Shown: piece by piece, positions 47,136 through 56,426 of the stretch
Layout of the letters: every line of letters starts with the position of its first letter
How positions within the stretch are numbered: the first letter of the stretch is position 1
Assembly: GCA_024742485.1 (NCBI GenBank)
Contig: JANSYK010000001.1
Span: 1-64,000 of the forward strand
Reading direction: 5' to 3'
DNA from: Alphaproteobacteria bacterium
GTDB taxonomy: Bacteria; Pseudomonadota; Alphaproteobacteria; Rhizobiales; Rhizobiaceae
Length of the DNA: 64,000 bases
The notes under the pieces: model-generated
What the model was told of the DNA's origin: nothing
Database searches by the model: none
Seen by the model: the letters and a program-made list of their open reading frames with translations, nothing else
Position numbers and translations under genes: made by a program

Positions 47136-48143
47136 ATGCAGAAAGTAGCGATCCTCGGCTCCGGTGCCATCGGGTGTTATGTCGGCGGCAAGCTGCACGC
47201 GACTGGACACGCCGTAACCTTCCTCGGTCGAGACCGTACCGTCAACGATCTGCGTCACAATGGCCTGACGCTGACGCAGATGGATGGTCCGGACACCATG
47301 ATCAGTGCCAGTGACATCGAGGTTACCAGCGATGCCGCCGCATTGTCGGATCACGATATTATCCTGGTCTGCGTCAAATCCCAGGACACGGAAAGCGCAG
47401 CCAGCGAAATCGCGTCCCATAGCACCGGTAAGCCGACGATCGTCAGCCTGCAAAATGGCGTGTCCAATGCCAGGGTTCTTGGCCGGCACCTCGGTGCGCG
47501 TCCGATTGCCGCCGGCTGTGTCCAGTTCAATGTCGTGGTCCAGGGTGAGGGGCGGTTTCACCGCGCCACCGAAGGCGGCATCATCGTCAAGGATACGCCG
47601 GCGACACGGCAGCTGGCCAACGCTCTTAATGCATCGGGCATCGAAACATCGGTCCATTCCGACATGCAGGCGATCCTCTGGACGAAACTGCTGCTCAATC
47701 TCAACAATGCCCTCAATACCCTTGCCGATGTCCCGATCGTCGAACAATTGTCCGACCGGTCCTATCGGCTGGTATTGGCGCATTTGGTGGACGAAGCGCT
47801 GTCTGCCATGAGAGCAGCGCACATCAAACCGGCCGTGCTTGGCAAGATCCGCCCCAGGGCCATTCCCTACGTGTTGCGGATGCCCACATGGCTGTTCAAG
47901 CGGGCGGCGCACGCGATGTTGGCGATCGATCCGAAGGCCCGTTCGTCCATGTGGGAAGATTTGCGCGCGCAGCGTGCTTCGGAAATCGATTTTCTCAACG
48001 GAGCGGTTGTTGCCCTCGGGCGTGAAACCCAGACCGGAACGAGAGCAAATGAGGTTGTAGTCGACCTTGTCCATGAGGCATTCAGCAGCGGTCAGTCGCC
48101 AAAGCTCTCCGGAAAGGCACTGCTTGAGAAAATCCGGGGTTGA
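47136..48143 (+). CDS. panE: 2-dehydropantoate 2-reductase family protein
   Basis: 335 residues. N-terminal NAD(P)-binding fold with GSGAIGCYVGGKLHATG (residues 7-23) and SLQNGVSNARVL, then the helical ApbA_C domain with the conserved Lys in LWTKLLLNLNNALNTL. The family reduces ketopantoate to pantoate for coenzyme A. Paralogues with other substrates exist, so the panE symbol is moderate. Starts 3 bases after rarA. Confidence 0.82.
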   Translation: MQKVAILGSGAIGCYVGGKLHATGHAVTFLGRDRTVNDLRHNGLTLTQMDGPDTMISASDIEVTSDAAALSDHDIILVCVKSQDTESAASEIASHSTGKPTIVSLQNGVSNARVLGRHLGARPIAAGCVQFNVVVQGEGRFHRATEGGIIVKDTPATRQLANALNASGIETSVHSDMQAILWTKLLLNLNNALNTLADVPIVEQLSDRSYRLVLAHLVDEALSAMRAAHIKPAVLGKIRPRAIPYVLRMPTWLFKRAAHAMLAIDPKARSSMWEDLRAQRASEIDFLNGAVVALGRETQTGTRANEVVVDLVHEAFSSGQSPKLSGKALLEKIRG

Positions 48144-48163
48144 CGATCACGCGGAATCGGCCT

Positions 48164-48181
48164 TTTCACCTTGGTGAAAAC
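48164..48181. other. Short perfect palindrome before crcB
   Basis: TTTTCACC and GGTGAAAA (8-bp arms, 2-base spacer) lie 18 bases before the crcB start. It could be an operator or an RNA hairpin; it does not fit the fluoride-riboswitch consensus. Confidence 0.4.
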
Positions 48182-48199
48182 AGACTAAACGCTGCAACC

Positions 48200-48577
48200 A
48201 TGACACATCTCCTCTATGTCGCTCTTGGAGGCGCGATCGGCGCGTGCCTGCGCCACCTGGTCAATCTGGCCGGCCTGAAATGGCTTGGGCCAAATTTTCC
48301 GTGGGGTACAGCGACGGTCAATATCGTGGGGTCGTTCGCGATGGGCCTCTTCATCGAAGTGCTGACGCGACGGCTGGGCGGATCCCAGGAGTTGCGTCTC
48401 TTTGTGGCCACCGGCCTACTGGGCGGGTTCACGACCTTCTCGGCCTATTCGCTGGACATCGCCGGTCTGTGGGAGCGTGGAGCCATATCGTCGGCACTGC
48501 TTTACGCCACGGGGAGTGTGGTTTTGTCCATTGCAGCGCTTTTTGCAGGGCTTGCACTGGCGCGGACCTTTGCGTGA
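48200..48577 (+). CDS. crcB: Fluoride exporter CrcB/Fluc
   Basis: 125 residues from the ATG at 48200; a frame opening at 48140 inside panE is not needed. Four membrane helices. Family motifs: GGAIGACLRHLVN, the pore-lining WGTATVNIVGSF and GLLGGFTTFSAYS. Acts as a dual-topology dimeric channel that lets fluoride leave the cell. Confidence 0.93.
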   Translation: MTHLLYVALGGAIGACLRHLVNLAGLKWLGPNFPWGTATVNIVGSFAMGLFIEVLTRRLGGSQELRLFVATGLLGGFTTFSAYSLDIAGLWERGAISSALLYATGSVVLSIAALFAGLALARTFA

Positions 48578-48637
48578 CAAGGTGCCGGGGATTTGGCCCC
48601 CGGCCTGACGGGACATCGATCGGAAAGACGAAGCATC

Positions 48638-49609
48638 ATGGCGGGCGTTGAACAACGCAAGGTCGACGAAGACGAAGAGGGCATGCGCCTGGACCGCTGG
48701 TTCAAGTCGCATTTTCCGGGTCTCGCCTTCGGCAAACTGCAAAAACTGCTGCGGTCCGGACAGATCCGCGTCGATGGTGGGCGTGTCAAATCCGATACAC
48801 GCGTACGATCGGGTCAGACCATCCGCATCCCGCCTCTGGGAACGGATGAAAAACGGTCACCGGTTTCCGGTGCCCCCGCTTCCGGGAGCGACAGCGAGAT
48901 GCTGTCCCAGATGTTGCTGTTCGAAAGCCCGAAAGTCTTTGTATTCAACAAGCCAGCCGGCCTGGCCGTTCAGGGCGGTTCAGGCCTGTCGCGGCATGTG
49001 GACGGGATGCTCGAAGCCTGGCGCAACCGGAAGGGCGAAAAGCCACGGCTTGTTCATCGGCTCGACCGGGAAACCTCCGGTGTTCTTGTTGTCGCACGGT
49101 CGCGTGGTGCGGCGCAGGCGCTGACCGAAGCCTTCCGCAAGCGAACCACCAAAAAAACCTATTGGGCATTGGTCAAGGGGGTGCCGGCGCCCCATGAAGG
49201 CCGTATTTCCACCTGGCTGGTCAAGGATCAGACGCCGGAGGGAGACCGGATGCGCGTCGCCCGCCATGGGGAGCCCGGGGCCGATCATGCGGTCTCCTAC
49301 TATCGCGTATTGGAACAGGCCGGCCAAAACCTGTCCTGGCTTGAAATGGAGCCCTATACCGGCCGGACCCATCAGCTGCGCGTCCATGCCATGCATATCG
49401 GATGTCCGATATTGGGTGATCCCAAATATTTCGATGCCGACCACAATTGGGAATTTCCCGGCGGCGTGCAAAAGCGCCTTCACCTTCACGCCCGGCACAT
49501 ATCCATTCCGGCGCCGGGTGGCGGAAAGATCGAGGTGACGGCACCGCTGCCGCCACATATGGTTCAAAGCTGGAATCTGCTCGGATTTGATCAGGAGCCC
49601 GTGGAATGA
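48638..49609 (+). CDS. rluC: RluC-family ribosomal pseudouridine synthase
   Basis: 323 residues from the ATG at 48638. N-terminal S4 RNA-binding domain (residues 15-70, RLDRWFKSHFPGLAFGKLQK) and a catalytic domain with the active aspartate in HRLDRETSGVLVVARS. The C-terminal GRTHQLRVHAMHIGCPILGD is the RluA-family signature. It converts specific uridines in 23S rRNA to pseudouridine; RluC rather than RluD is chosen on neighbourhood and is not certain. Overlaps the HAD gene by 4 bases. Confidence 0.92.
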   Translation: MAGVEQRKVDEDEEGMRLDRWFKSHFPGLAFGKLQKLLRSGQIRVDGGRVKSDTRVRSGQTIRIPPLGTDEKRSPVSGAPASGSDSEMLSQMLLFESPKVFVFNKPAGLAVQGGSGLSRHVDGMLEAWRNRKGEKPRLVHRLDRETSGVLVVARSRGAAQALTEAFRKRTTKKTYWALVKGVPAPHEGRISTWLVKDQTPEGDRMRVARHGEPGADHAVSYYRVLEQAGQNLSWLEMEPYTGRTHQLRVHAMHIGCPILGDPKYFDADHNWEFPGGVQKRLHLHARHISIPAPGGGKIEVTAPLPPHMVQSWNLLGFDQEPVE

Positions 49610-50286
49610 ACCTGGTTCTCTTCGATTGCGACGGAACGCTGATCGACAGCGCGCATGTCATCCATCTGTGCATGGAACGGACGTTCCAGGAGGTTGGATT
49701 AGATCTACCTCCCTTGCATCACACCAAATCAATCATCGGGCTGACGCTCGACGTGGCAATCGCGCAGATGCTGCAGAGGCCGGTAGATGATCTGGTTCTG
49801 AAAATGGCGACACTTTACCGGCAGAACAGTCTTGCGCTGCGCGCGGAAGGCCCGGTGCACGAACCCTTTTTTGATGGTATCTGGGATGTTTTGCAGATCC
49901 TTATGCAACGGGATGAAACGCTTGTCGGCATCGTCACCGGCAAATCGCGGCGCGGCCTTGACGCGCTCATCGATCTGCATGATATCGGCGACACGATTGT
50001 CACCAGCCGGACAGCAGACGAATGTCCGTCAAAGCCCAACCCGGCCATGGTATTGGAGTGTTGCGCCGAAACCGGTATCGCCCCGTCCGATACGGTTGTC
50101 GTTGGCGATGCGATCTATGACATGCAGATGGCGCGCTCTGCCGGTGCCACCGCAATTGGCGTATCCTGGGGCTATTCAAATGCTGCGGAACTGACGGAAA
50201 CGGGCGCGCATCATGTCCTGCAATACCCCAGCGATCTGTTGCCGCTGATCGCTGAACAACAATCAGGAGGCAGAGCCGATGCGTGA
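49606..50286 (+). CDS. HAD-family hydrolase (phosphoglycolate phosphatase-like)
   Basis: 226 residues. HAD motif I FDCDGTLIDS (residues 6-15) with the nucleophilic Asp, motif II VTGKS, motif III Lys in CPSKPNPAM and motif IV VVGDAIYDMQMARSAG. A helical cap lies between I and II. Substrate is a small phosphate ester; not determined. Lies between rluC and the ATP12-type chaperone in overlapping coding sequence. Confidence 0.93.
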   Translation: MNLVLFDCDGTLIDSAHVIHLCMERTFQEVGLDLPPLHHTKSIIGLTLDVAIAQMLQRPVDDLVLKMATLYRQNSLALRAEGPVHEPFFDGIWDVLQILMQRDETLVGIVTGKSRRGLDALIDLHDIGDTIVTSRTADECPSKPNPAMVLECCAETGIAPSDTVVVGDAIYDMQMARSAGATAIGVSWGYSNAAELTETGAHHVLQYPSDLLPLIAEQQSGGRADA

Positions 50287-51058
50287 TATCCTCAACGATC
50301 TCGGCGACGGACTGAGCCACGAAGATCCGGTTCGCCGTGCCCAGATCAAGTCAAAGCCGGAACTTCCCAAGCGATTTTACAAGGCCGCCGGTGTGGCAAG
50401 CCATGAGGATGGGTTTGTTGTGCAGCTTGATGGCAAATCTGTTCGCACACCGGCAAAGAATGCTTTGAAACTGCCAACCGAGGAGCTGGCCAAACTGATC
50501 GCCGCCGAATGGGAGGCACAGATCGAACATGTCAATCCTCTGGTCATGCCGGTCACCCGGCTGGCGAACACCGCGATTGACGGCATCGCGCTCGACCCGC
50601 AAGCCGTCAAGGAGGACATCTTGCGTTTCGCCGGAACCGATCTCCTGTGCTACCGGGCCGACACACCGCAATCGCTGGTCGAACTGCAGGCCGAAAGCTG
50701 GGATCCGGTCGTCGATTGGGTCCATGCGGCACTGGGTGCACGCTTTGTCCTGGCGGAAGGCATTGTCCATGTCGAACAGCCACGTGAGGCGATTGCCGCC
50801 TTTGGCGTGCATCTGGCGGCATTCCAGGAACCGGTCGCATTGGCCAGCCTGCACAGTTTCACCTCACTGACTGGATCGGCGCTTCTGGCCATGGCGGTGG
50901 CGAAGGAAGAACTCACAGCCGAGGAGGCCTGGTCGGCAGCCCATGTTGATGAAGACTGGAACCTCAGGCAATGGGGTCACGACGATGAGGCAGCAGCCCG
51001 CCGTACTTATCGCTGGACCGAGATGCAGGCGGCCGACAACGCCTTGAAGGCCCTGTGA
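50279..51058 (+). CDS. ATP12-family F1-ATPase assembly chaperone
   Basis: 259 residues. Homologous to mitochondrial Atp12, which holds the F1 alpha subunit during assembly. Typical segments: PKRFYKAAGV near the N-terminus, KLPTEELAKLIAAEWEAQ and the C-terminal AWSAAHVDEDWNLRQWG. Found in alphaproteobacteria and mitochondria. It overlaps the HAD gene by 8 bases, and ends the housekeeping block. Confidence 0.93.
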   Translation: MRDILNDLGDGLSHEDPVRRAQIKSKPELPKRFYKAAGVASHEDGFVVQLDGKSVRTPAKNALKLPTEELAKLIAAEWEAQIEHVNPLVMPVTRLANTAIDGIALDPQAVKEDILRFAGTDLLCYRADTPQSLVELQAESWDPVVDWVHAALGARFVLAEGIVHVEQPREAIAAFGVHLAAFQEPVALASLHSFTSLTGSALLAMAVAKEELTAEEAWSAAHVDEDWNLRQWGHDDEAAARRTYRWTEMQAADNALKAL

Positions 51059-51166
51059 CAGGCACACCAGATCGTTTCACCCTTTGTTGGAAACGAGACA
51101 ACGGGATCGGCCTTGGATGGTGTTGATGCATCCGGTTTTTGCCGAACCCGCCAAAACTGATTTGCT

Positions 51167-51562
51167 CTAGAAGCGGATTTTGAAAACGGCATTGCCCGAA
51201 ACATCAGACCGGTCCGTCGAAATCACGCCACTATTGGAAAGATCAATGGTCGCGCGATCGGAAAGATCAACCTCAAGTGCCGTGTCCAGTCGAAGTCGAT
51301 TGCGACTTTCATTCGGTCCTCTGACGGCAAATCCGGTCGGTGATCCGGCAAGCGTCAGATTGGCCGAGGGCAGGGCCTCTCCGATGATCCGTTCATAGGC
51401 AATACTGTGGGATGGCTGCAGCCGAACACCACCCACTCGATAGTCGCCATCAATCGTCAGGCCGGCAATCAGCGAGCCCTGTGAAAAGCGTTCCCCGCCG
51501 GATGAAAGGTTGAGTGAGGAGGCGCCCGTTTCGGTGAATCCGTTGTGCTGAAAGAAACGCCC
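51167..51562 (-). pseudogene. Autotransporter C-terminal remnant
   Basis: Reading leftwards from about 51562, the frame gives RFFQHNGFTETGASSLNLSS and SLIAGLTIDGDYRVGGVRLQ, and ends NAVFKIRF with a terminal Phe and TAG at 51167-51169. This is the last part of an autotransporter beta-barrel. It has no start and is joined out of frame to the LuxR-type fragment. Compare the remnant at 16377-17088, which ends GGIKIRF and shares FTE(S/T)GA. Confidence 0.7.
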
Positions 51563-51780
51563 TTCAATTCCGGCCAGTGAACCTGTGCATCGGCTGAATC
51601 AATGAGCGTCGTCATACGCCGCGCGGCATAGTCGACTTCATTGTAGGCTGCCATATCCGAGTTCATTAGGGTCGGTAGTATCCGCATGGTGCAGATAATG
51701 AATTCGTCCGGGCTCCGCGTCGCGTAGACAGCCTCGAGCGCACGATTGATCACCGCATAATCTTCGTCTGTCAGAGTCAT
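51563..51780 (-). pseudogene. N-terminal fragment of a LuxR-type regulator
   Basis: The ATG at 51780 opens MTLTDEDYAVINRALEAVYA ... SDMAAYNEVDYAARR ... VHWPEL, the start of GAF-containing LuxR-type regulators (short sensory N-terminus; HTH domain missing). After about residue 72 the frame continues into out-of-frame autotransporter sequence. The GAF/HTH body is absent, so this is a truncated gene. Confidence 0.6.
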
Positions 51781-52375
51781 TGCAGGCTCAAACCTTCCGC
51801 CATATCGGGATCATTCCGAAATTGCCGATCCGTGCAGGGCACAAAAGCGCCATTCGCCGGACCACCTGACGGTTTTGTCGCCCCAGACTATGGCGCGCCG
51901 GATCACATTGAGATCATTGTGGTATCACGAAGTGTCTGGTCGAGCGCCACGGCGACCTCTAGTCTGCCACCGGTGTGCCGGGTCGGCGGACATTGTCCGG
52001 ACATCCGACCCGACCACAGATTGCGGTGCGCTTACTCCTACACAGACGTCAGACGTTCTGACGCCACTGAAACCCATCGCTACCGTCATCAAATTTTTCT
52101 ACAAATGCGAAAGACTGTCAATAAAAATGATTAACTTTCAAAAGGAAAAAAATTTTTCTTTGCGTAGAGTTGGAAGATGGGAAATTCGATGGAAAAATAT
52201 TGATTTTCCGTTGGTATCTGGCGCAATATAGGAATTCGTTTGGATAGATTGGGCTGGGGCGCGCTATGGTGTGGCCTCTTTTTTTGTTTTCGAAATGAAA
52301 ATTTAATTTTCATTCCATGTACAAAGCCATACAGATGACGCTGCACCGTGGCGTGCAGCAGAGCGGAGACCATGC
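51781..52375. other. AT-rich intergenic region before the second TetR gene
   Basis: 595 bases without a recognised gene. The right half (52080-52320) is markedly AT-rich with several A/T runs, and is the likely promoter region for the TetR gene at 52376 and for the left-facing remnants. Confidence 0.4.
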
Positions 52376-52987
52376 ATGGCCAGGAAAATTGCCGACATTC
52401 GGAGGCCAGAAATTGTTCAGGCACTCTACAAGGCAATCGAAAAAGACGGGATAAGTCTGCCCGGATATGATCAAATCGCTCGGGAAGGGGAGATGTCCCG
52501 GCAGTTGATCAGGCACTATTTTGCCAGTGGCGATGACATGGCCGTTGCTCTTTGTGATGCCTTGGCCGACACCTATCGCGACTGTCTTATGAAAGGCATC
52601 ATTGCGGCCGATGACAGCCGTCGTCTGAGCGTCTTTCTCGATTTCTATTTCAATTTTCTGTCAGACAAGGGCTTGCCGAAGCCGGCTGACGATGCGGTAT
52701 ATGACGCGCTGTTTGCGCTCGCATCGAGCAATCCGCGAGTGCGTCAGAACCTGCATGATCAATACACTCTGCTGCAAATGACATTGGCGCACGAGATCCA
52801 AATCAGTTATCCGGAATTGCACCAGTCGGGGTGCAGAGAGCTCGGCTACCTGATCGTCATCATCATGTATGGCCACTGGAAAATGGTCGCTTCGCTGGGC
52901 TTCAGCACGGACTACAATCGTATTTCACGCCAGTCCCTTGACCGCTTGATTGAGTCCTATACGGCCAATTACGTCGCTCCCGATTGA
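52376..52987 (+). CDS. TetR-family transcriptional regulator
   Basis: 203 residues. N-terminal helix-turn-helix (EIVQALYKAIEKDGISLPGY, EMSRQLIRHYFASGDDM). Paralogue of the TetR at 15042-15689 over the whole length (for example FLDFYFNFLSDKGLPKPADD, HEIQISYPELHQSGCRELGY, VASLGFSTDYNRISRQSLDR). Faces away from the adjacent autotransporter remnant, as does its paralogue. An ATG with AGCGGAGACC upstream fits the start. Confidence 0.9.
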   Translation: MARKIADIRRPEIVQALYKAIEKDGISLPGYDQIAREGEMSRQLIRHYFASGDDMAVALCDALADTYRDCLMKGIIAADDSRRLSVFLDFYFNFLSDKGLPKPADDAVYDALFALASSNPRVRQNLHDQYTLLQMTLAHEIQISYPELHQSGCRELGYLIVIIMYGHWKMVASLGFSTDYNRISRQSLDRLIESYTANYVAPD

Positions 52988-53000
52988 TCGTCGGAAGCAG

Positions 53001-55193
53001 CTAAAGCGGTGATTGAACCGTCGCAGGATCGATCCAGCGCTTGGCCATTTCGGCCAGTACGCCATTGTCCTTTTGTTGATCCATCCAGAAATTGAAGTAG
53101 TCCGACAGTCCGATCGACCCTGGCGGCATCAGATAGCCAAACAGAAAACGGCTCGCCATATCCTTGGGTACGACCGCGGAGTAGCCGTCGTGGGAGATCG
53201 CCCAGGCCCGCGCCTGTTCGAGCGTCCAGATAGCGGCATCGATATCTGCCTCGTCAGCCAACCGGTCATAATTGGCAAGGATTTTGATTTGTGCCGCAGG
53301 AAAACTGCGTTTGGCCTGCGGGATCAGCACCGGATCGTCGAACACGGCAATGTTCAGATCACGAATGGCGTCAATTTGGTCGCGTGAGGCGTAGTTTGCA
53401 ATATCATCGGTACGCACGATCAGCGCCAATGGATTCTCGTAGTAGGGATTGCTGACCGTCACTGTCCTGAGACGCTCATTGGTGATGTAGAGACCACCGA
53501 CAGCGATATCGAATTTGAAGTTGCGCAGGTCTTCCGTCATTGACTGCCAGGAATAGGGAACAAAAGCCAGTTTCACATTCATGCTCTGGGCGAGCCGATA
53601 CATCATTTCTATGTCATAGCCCACGAGCCGGCCGTCATCATTTTCGAAAGCAAAGGGCATCACATTCGCATTGACCCCGACTCGCAGGACACCTTCAGAC
53701 TGTATGCGTCCCAAAATCCCGCCCGATCCTGGAAGAACAGCGCTTTTGTCGCTGATAGTGGTCGCAGATGATGGTTCACCTGGAGCGGATGCACTAGCGG
53801 AGACAGTCGAAGCCGTATCTACCACCAGATTGGCATCGCTGAGCGTCTGCAATTGAGATGGTAAACCCATGGCCAGATAGTTGGTTTCCGAATGGAGTTG
53901 AATATGATTTCCGCCCAAGCGACCAATGGACCAGATTCCGGACAGACAGACGACCGCCACAATGACGGTCGCCGCAAACCGGCGCAGATCAAATCTGAAA
54001 TGCCCATAGAACGAGAATGTCACCAGGATTGTGACGAAGGCGAACGCCGCAACCGATGCAAGTACCTGCGCGTAGCGTGTCGCAGCCATGGTTTCCACAT
54101 AGAGATTTGTGGTTTCATCAGGCATTCCGAGCCATCCCGCCATGAAATTGACGGCTCCGATGGAGGAGGTGGGTGACCCCATTCCCGACAACAATGTGAC
54201 ACCTGGCAATTCCAGCAATTCGCTGATGGGCACCGGGATGAAGAAGTAGAATGACGCATAGAGCAAAAAGGCAAGGATGAAGAAGTTGCCGACCTGTGCC
54301 AGAGGGTAACTGACCGACAGCGTCGTCTGGATGATCTCCTTCTGCTGCGCTTCATTCCCGCCGGCAATGTGTTTCTTGGCCATGTTCTGTGCCGCAGTCT
54401 GAATCATGGGCAAGGAGGCAACCGACAGGGATGTGACGATGGAAATGAGAAAGGCTTCTTTGAGCGCCGCCATGATTTCCCAGTATCGAAGCGGCAGAAA
54501 GGCCGTCAGCAACATCGGCAACACCCAAAGCCCCAGCAAGAGCGCTGACAGCATGACGACGACGACGTAGATCGACATGGCGGCATAACCGGCCGGGTTC
54601 ATCGTATTGATGGTGCCCGCAAAAAGCGCACACACGCCGATCGGTGCCAAAAACACGACCCAACTCCATATGCGAACGCACGACCGCTGAATGACGGAAA
54701 GGAAATTCAGAAATTCGGAGCGCTTATCCGCATGCTGGACCGCGAGTCCGAAAATGATGCCGATCAACACAATGGACGGGATGTAGTTCTTGTTCAGGGC
54801 CTGAAAAATATTGTCTGGAACGAGCAGGTCGATCAGCGAAGAACCCCCATTGGTGCTCGGTTGGAGCGCTTCTGAGTAATTGATCACAGCAGCCTGCTGA
54901 ACCAGCGGCACCGTTGATGCCGCCACGAACACGACCAGAAATGTCGCGGCCCAGAGGGTCAGATAGATGAGCCAGCTGTTCTTGAACAGTTTCAATGCGG
55001 TCTGTGGTGCCAGTTGTCCGAGCCCGAGTACGAGGGACGAGATCAGATAGGGCAGGACCACCACTTCCATCAACCGGATGTAGATGTCGCCAACCGGGGC
55101 AATGATGGATGAAAGAGTCGGACTGAGAAGACCAATCAACACACCGAAAAGGCCCCCAAAAAGCACATAAATTGGCAGTTTCTTTGCGTGCAA
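53001..55193 (-). CDS. Dicarboxylate/glutamate symporter fused to a periplasmic binding domain
   Basis: 730 residues from a TTG start (MHAKKLPIYVLFGG); a GTG nine codons on is the alternative. Residues 1-395 are an SDF (DctA/GltP-type) sodium or proton symporter with the ISIVTSLSVASLPM serine-rich loop (HP1) and GMGSPTSSIGAVNFMAGWLG (HP2/TM8 region, normally the coordinating part). A ninth helix (about 405-425, FAATVIVAVVCLSGIWSIG) then places a Ser/Ala-rich linker (430-495) and a class-3 solute-binding domain (about 500-730, EGVLRVGVNANVMPFAF, NFKFDIAVGGLYITNERLRT) in the periplasm. Such a fusion is unusual, because SDF carriers normally work without a binding protein. Substrate is likely an amino or dicarboxylic acid. 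Confidence 0.88.
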   Translation of the reverse strand: MHAKKLPIYVLFGGLFGVLIGLLSPTLSSIIAPVGDIYIRLMEVVVLPYLISSLVLGLGQLAPQTALKLFKNSWLIYLTLWAATFLVVFVAASTVPLVQQAAVINYSEALQPSTNGGSSLIDLLVPDNIFQALNKNYIPSIVLIGIIFGLAVQHADKRSEFLNFLSVIQRSCVRIWSWVVFLAPIGVCALFAGTINTMNPAGYAAMSIYVVVVMLSALLLGLWVLPMLLTAFLPLRYWEIMAALKEAFLISIVTSLSVASLPMIQTAAQNMAKKHIAGGNEAQQKEIIQTTLSVSYPLAQVGNFFILAFLLYASFYFFIPVPISELLELPGVTLLSGMGSPTSSIGAVNFMAGWLGMPDETTNLYVETMAATRYAQVLASVAAFAFVTILVTFSFYGHFRFDLRRFAATVIVAVVCLSGIWSIGRLGGNHIQLHSETNYLAMGLPSQLQTLSDANLVVDTASTVSASASAPGEPSSATTISDKSAVLPGSGGILGRIQSEGVLRVGVNANVMPFAFENDDGRLVGYDIEMMYRLAQSMNVKLAFVPYSWQSMTEDLRNFKFDIAVGGLYITNERLRTVTVSNPYYENPLALIVRTDDIANYASRDQIDAIRDLNIAVFDDPVLIPQAKRSFPAAQIKILANYDRLADEADIDAAIWTLEQARAWAISHDGYSAVVPKDMASRFLFGYLMPPGSIGLSDYFNFWMDQQKDNGVLAEMAKRWIDPATVQSPL

Positions 55194-55325
55194 GTCAGAG
55201 TCCCACCCGGCTCAATCGGTCACTCATGGGTTAGCACAACTTCGTTCAGCCGAACAGGCAACCAATATCGGACGCGTCCAATATCGCCGGTGGAAAGAAA
55301 TAGGTTCTCCGGATGGCGCGTGAAA

Positions 55326-55355
55326 ACACCCGACGGCGCTTGCACCGACGGGTGT
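55326..55355 (-). terminator. Terminator of the DUF4864 gene
   Basis: An 11-bp stem with one mismatch (55326-55336 with 55345-55355) and a T run (TTTT, read on the minus strand) about 25 bases after the stop of the minus-strand gene at 55381. Confidence 0.7.
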
Positions 55356-55380
55356 GTCGTTTCACAAGAGGTGATCTCGG

Positions 55381-55797
55381 TCAGATGGCCGGGTCGTTCA
55401 GCTTGGTCAGACGCAAACCATTGATGCGGTAGCTGCCGTCATCTTGCCGCTTCAGTACATAAACGGCGCGCCAGTCTTTGCCCTTTGGTCCGGTTATCAG
55501 CAATTCCTGGGCGATGGTGGTCCCGTCAGTCTCGCTCAAGGCGCGGCCAAACGCGTAGTTGCCGGGCCTGTAAACAGGCGGATAGTTCCGCTTGACCATA
55601 TCGAAGAAGCGCTGTGGCTCACGAAAGACTTTCTGTACGGCCGGTGTGGCAAAACCGTAGGCGGTATCAACATCGTCATTGAGAAACGCCACAATCTGTT
55701 TTTCGATGACACCCCTTGCGGACGTCAGATTGTCGCCTGCGAGAGAGGCTGTTGTTGATATTACCCCCAAGGCAAGAAAAAACAGGAATTTACCCAT
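55381..55797 (-). CDS. Exported DUF4864 protein
   Basis: 138 residues from the ATG at 55797, with AAGGAGGG 8 bases upstream; a GTG two codons earlier is too close to the site. A signal peptide (KFLFFLALGVISTTASLAG) precedes the DUF4864 domain (SARGVIEKQIVAFLNDDVDT, PQRFFDMVKRNYPPVYRPGN). DUF4864 has an NTF2-like fold by family knowledge, with no known function. Monocistronic. Confidence 0.85.
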   Translation of the reverse strand: MGKFLFFLALGVISTTASLAGDNLTSARGVIEKQIVAFLNDDVDTAYGFATPAVQKVFREPQRFFDMVKRNYPPVYRPGNYAFGRALSETDGTTIAQELLITGPKGKDWRAVYVLKRQDDGSYRINGLRLTKLNDPAI

Positions 55798-56023
55798 TTG
55801 CACACCCTCCTTTCACATCCTTAGATAGGGACCGCTCGGGAAAGCGAAAGGAAATCTGCTGTCACATTTTCATGAGCAAGGACCGAGTTTCTGTGACGCA
55901 GGGGGCAAATGAGCGGATAGATTTTCGATGAGAAAATGGAACCTGAATGCCAATCATAAATCACGCACAAGGTATAGTAAGTGTTGGTAAAAACCAAAAA
56001 TATCAATAGGTAAACAGAAAATT

Positions 56024-56419
56024 CTAATGCGCCATAGGAAGACGTTTGAATGTGCCGGTTGCCGTCGCTACTGTTCGTCCATCTGCGGTGGTCAGTTCCG
56101 CATCAGCAAACAGGATCTTGTGTCCGCCACCGGTTACCTTTCCAGTTCCGGTCACAAGGCCCGAATCGACTTTTGATACATAGTTCACCGTCATCGATAC
56201 CGTTGTAACCGGTGTCAGTGCATTTCCGTCGCCTTCCAGGCTGGCGGCATAACCGGCCGCTGCATCCAGCAGCGTTGCAATAATTCCGCCATGCAACCCG
56301 CTGTTTCGATTGAGGTGATGCGGTGTTATGTCGAGCACGACGCGAGCCCGGCCATCCTCGATCTCGACCACGTAGCCGATGAGGGTCTGAGCACCGGTCT
56401 TTCCTTTGATTTGCTTCAT
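56024..56419 (-). CDS. PaaI-type hotdog thioesterase
   Basis: 131 residues from the ATG at 56419; a TTG at 56455 overlapping the upstream gene is less likely. Hotdog fold with the conserved NSGLHGGIIATLLDAAAGYA (Asn and His-Gly-Gly) and FADAELTTADGRTVATATGT. It probably hydrolyses acyl-CoA to release stalled CoA esters. Last gene of the beta-oxidation operon, 7 bases after the acyl-CoA dehydrogenase stop. Confidence 0.85.
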   Translation of the reverse strand: MKQIKGKTGAQTLIGYVVEIEDGRARVVLDITPHHLNRNSGLHGGIIATLLDAAAGYAASLEGDGNALTPVTTVSMTVNYVSKVDSGLVTGTGKVTGGGHKILFADAELTTADGRTVATATGTFKRLPMAH

Positions 56420-56426
56420 GACACCG

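Noticed and set aside
48140-48199. Fluoride riboswitch before crcB
   Set aside because: Gap holds only a short palindrome and lacks the conserved fluoride-riboswitch core.
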